Below the pieces are notes generated by a model that saw only the letters and a program-made list of their open reading frames with translations, was not told where the DNA came from and did no database searches. The translations under genes and the position numbers were made by a program. Below are positions 63,697 through 64,000 of a stretch of DNA of 64,000 bases, in pieces. This stretch comes from Agathobaculum sp. Marseille-P7918 (GTDB taxonomy: Bacteria > Bacillota > Clostridia > Oscillospirales > Butyricicoccaceae): NCBI RefSeq assembly GCF_900625105.1, contig NZ_UYYD01000001.1, positions 496,001 through 560,000 on the forward strand, given 5' to 3'. How positions within the stretch are numbered: position 1 is the first letter of the stretch; the number at the start of each line of letters is the position of its first letter.

Positions 63697-64000
63697 CTAT
63701 TGTGTGATATTGCCGCGCAGCGCCTCCAAATACTGCTTTTTATAACGAATCGGAGGCAGACCCACGACTTTGGTGAAGATGGTGTTAAAATAATTGGTGT
63801 TATCATAGCCGACCAAGGTTGCAATCTGCGCCGCGGTATAGTCACTGCTGATCAAATAGGTCTGCGCCATGCCGATGCGCCGGCGGATCACATACTGAAT
63901 GGGCGAAAAGCCGGTGATCCGTTTGAAAACGTGTGAAATATACGGCTCGCTGCACTGAAATTCCGCCGCGATGCTTTTGAGCGTCAACGGCTCGGTAAAA
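63697..64000 (-). CDS. AraC-family regulator, C-terminal part (5' end cut by window edge)
   Basis: The frame is open through the window edge. The 100 visible residues are the AraC DNA-binding domain: LTLKSIAAEFQCSEPYISHV as the first helix-turn-helix, YTAAQIATLVGYDNTNYFNT as the second, and the signature TKVVGLPPIRYKKQ. The ligand-binding part lies outside. Adjacent to the M60/SLH operon and converging with it, so a role in its control is possible but unproven. Confidence 0.9.
   Translation of the reverse strand, partial: FTEPLTLKSIAAEFQCSEPYISHVFKRITGFSPIQYVIRRRIGMAQTYLISSDYTAAQIATLVGYDNTNYFNTIFTKVVGLPPIRYKKQYLEALRGNITQ

Overview
The window is about 60% G+C and gene-dense, from a low-biomass-name but clearly Clostridia-type gut Firmicute. 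Sporulation genes (gpr, spoIIP, a gerA-type operon, spoIIGA-sigE and a broken sigG), S-layer homology (SLH) proteins, a mannose-family PTS, an FMN-riboswitch rib operon and an M60 mucin-type peptidase all point there. A butyrate-producing Butyricicoccus/Agathobaculum-like Oscillospirales genome is my best inference; I could not check it.

Layout. 1-3.7 kb: minus-strand cobalt-type ECF transporter (cbiQ, cbiO running off the edge), then a collagen-like protein preceded by a family 2 glycosyltransferase. 3.9-8.2 kb: a condensation-fold acyltransferase, an SLH protein, an SdpR/SdpI-like module with a visible operator, and rpsT. 8.3-13.7 kb: gpr, spoIIP, a compact germinant receptor operon and an ArsC/Spx-like protein. 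13.7-24.6 kb: an N-acetylgalactosamine/galactosamine catabolic region: tagatose-bisphosphate aldolase subunits (divergent), GalNAc/GlcNAc-6-P deacetylase, an AraC regulator, AgaS-like isomerase and PTS IIA/IID/IIC/IIB, with yajC between. 25-29.9 kb: tRNA-Pro, purine nucleoside phosphorylase, an MTA/SAH deaminase-type amidohydrolase, the 5' part of sigG, a GNAT, sigE and spoIIGA. 30-34.7 kb: UPF0210 and ACT proteins, hemW, lepA. 35-38.9 kb: FMN riboswitch and ribD-ribE-ribBA-ribH. 38.9-45.7 kb: a Gld-like ABC export cluster with a DUF4340 protein and a two-component system. 45.9-54.6 kb: a patchwork of small redox and regulatory genes (DUF1275, aldo/keto reductase, flavodoxin, LysR, MerR, a decayed flavodoxin, hydrolase, cyclophilin-like lipoprotein, EFR1 ferredoxin, XRE, PNPOx-like, flavin reductase). 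54.7-56.9 kb: AmmeMemoRadiSam genes. 57.2-63.5 kb: a 1649-residue dockerin-bearing M60 peptidase and an SLH protein with a possible cohesin-like N-terminus. The window ends in an AraC gene cut by the edge.

How it fits together. The M60 peptidase, the SLH protein and the GalNAc PTS/catabolic genes make a coherent mucin-glycoprotein story: surface proteolysis, uptake of amino sugars, entry to glycolysis through tagatose-1,6-bisphosphate. The most unusual points are: sigG ends abruptly in region 2 although its forespore-type promoter is intact; the neighbouring dockerin and SLH/cohesin-like proteins may form a two-gene surface complex; and the collagen-like gene carries a one-base homopolymer frameshift that hides a 60-residue C-terminal domain.
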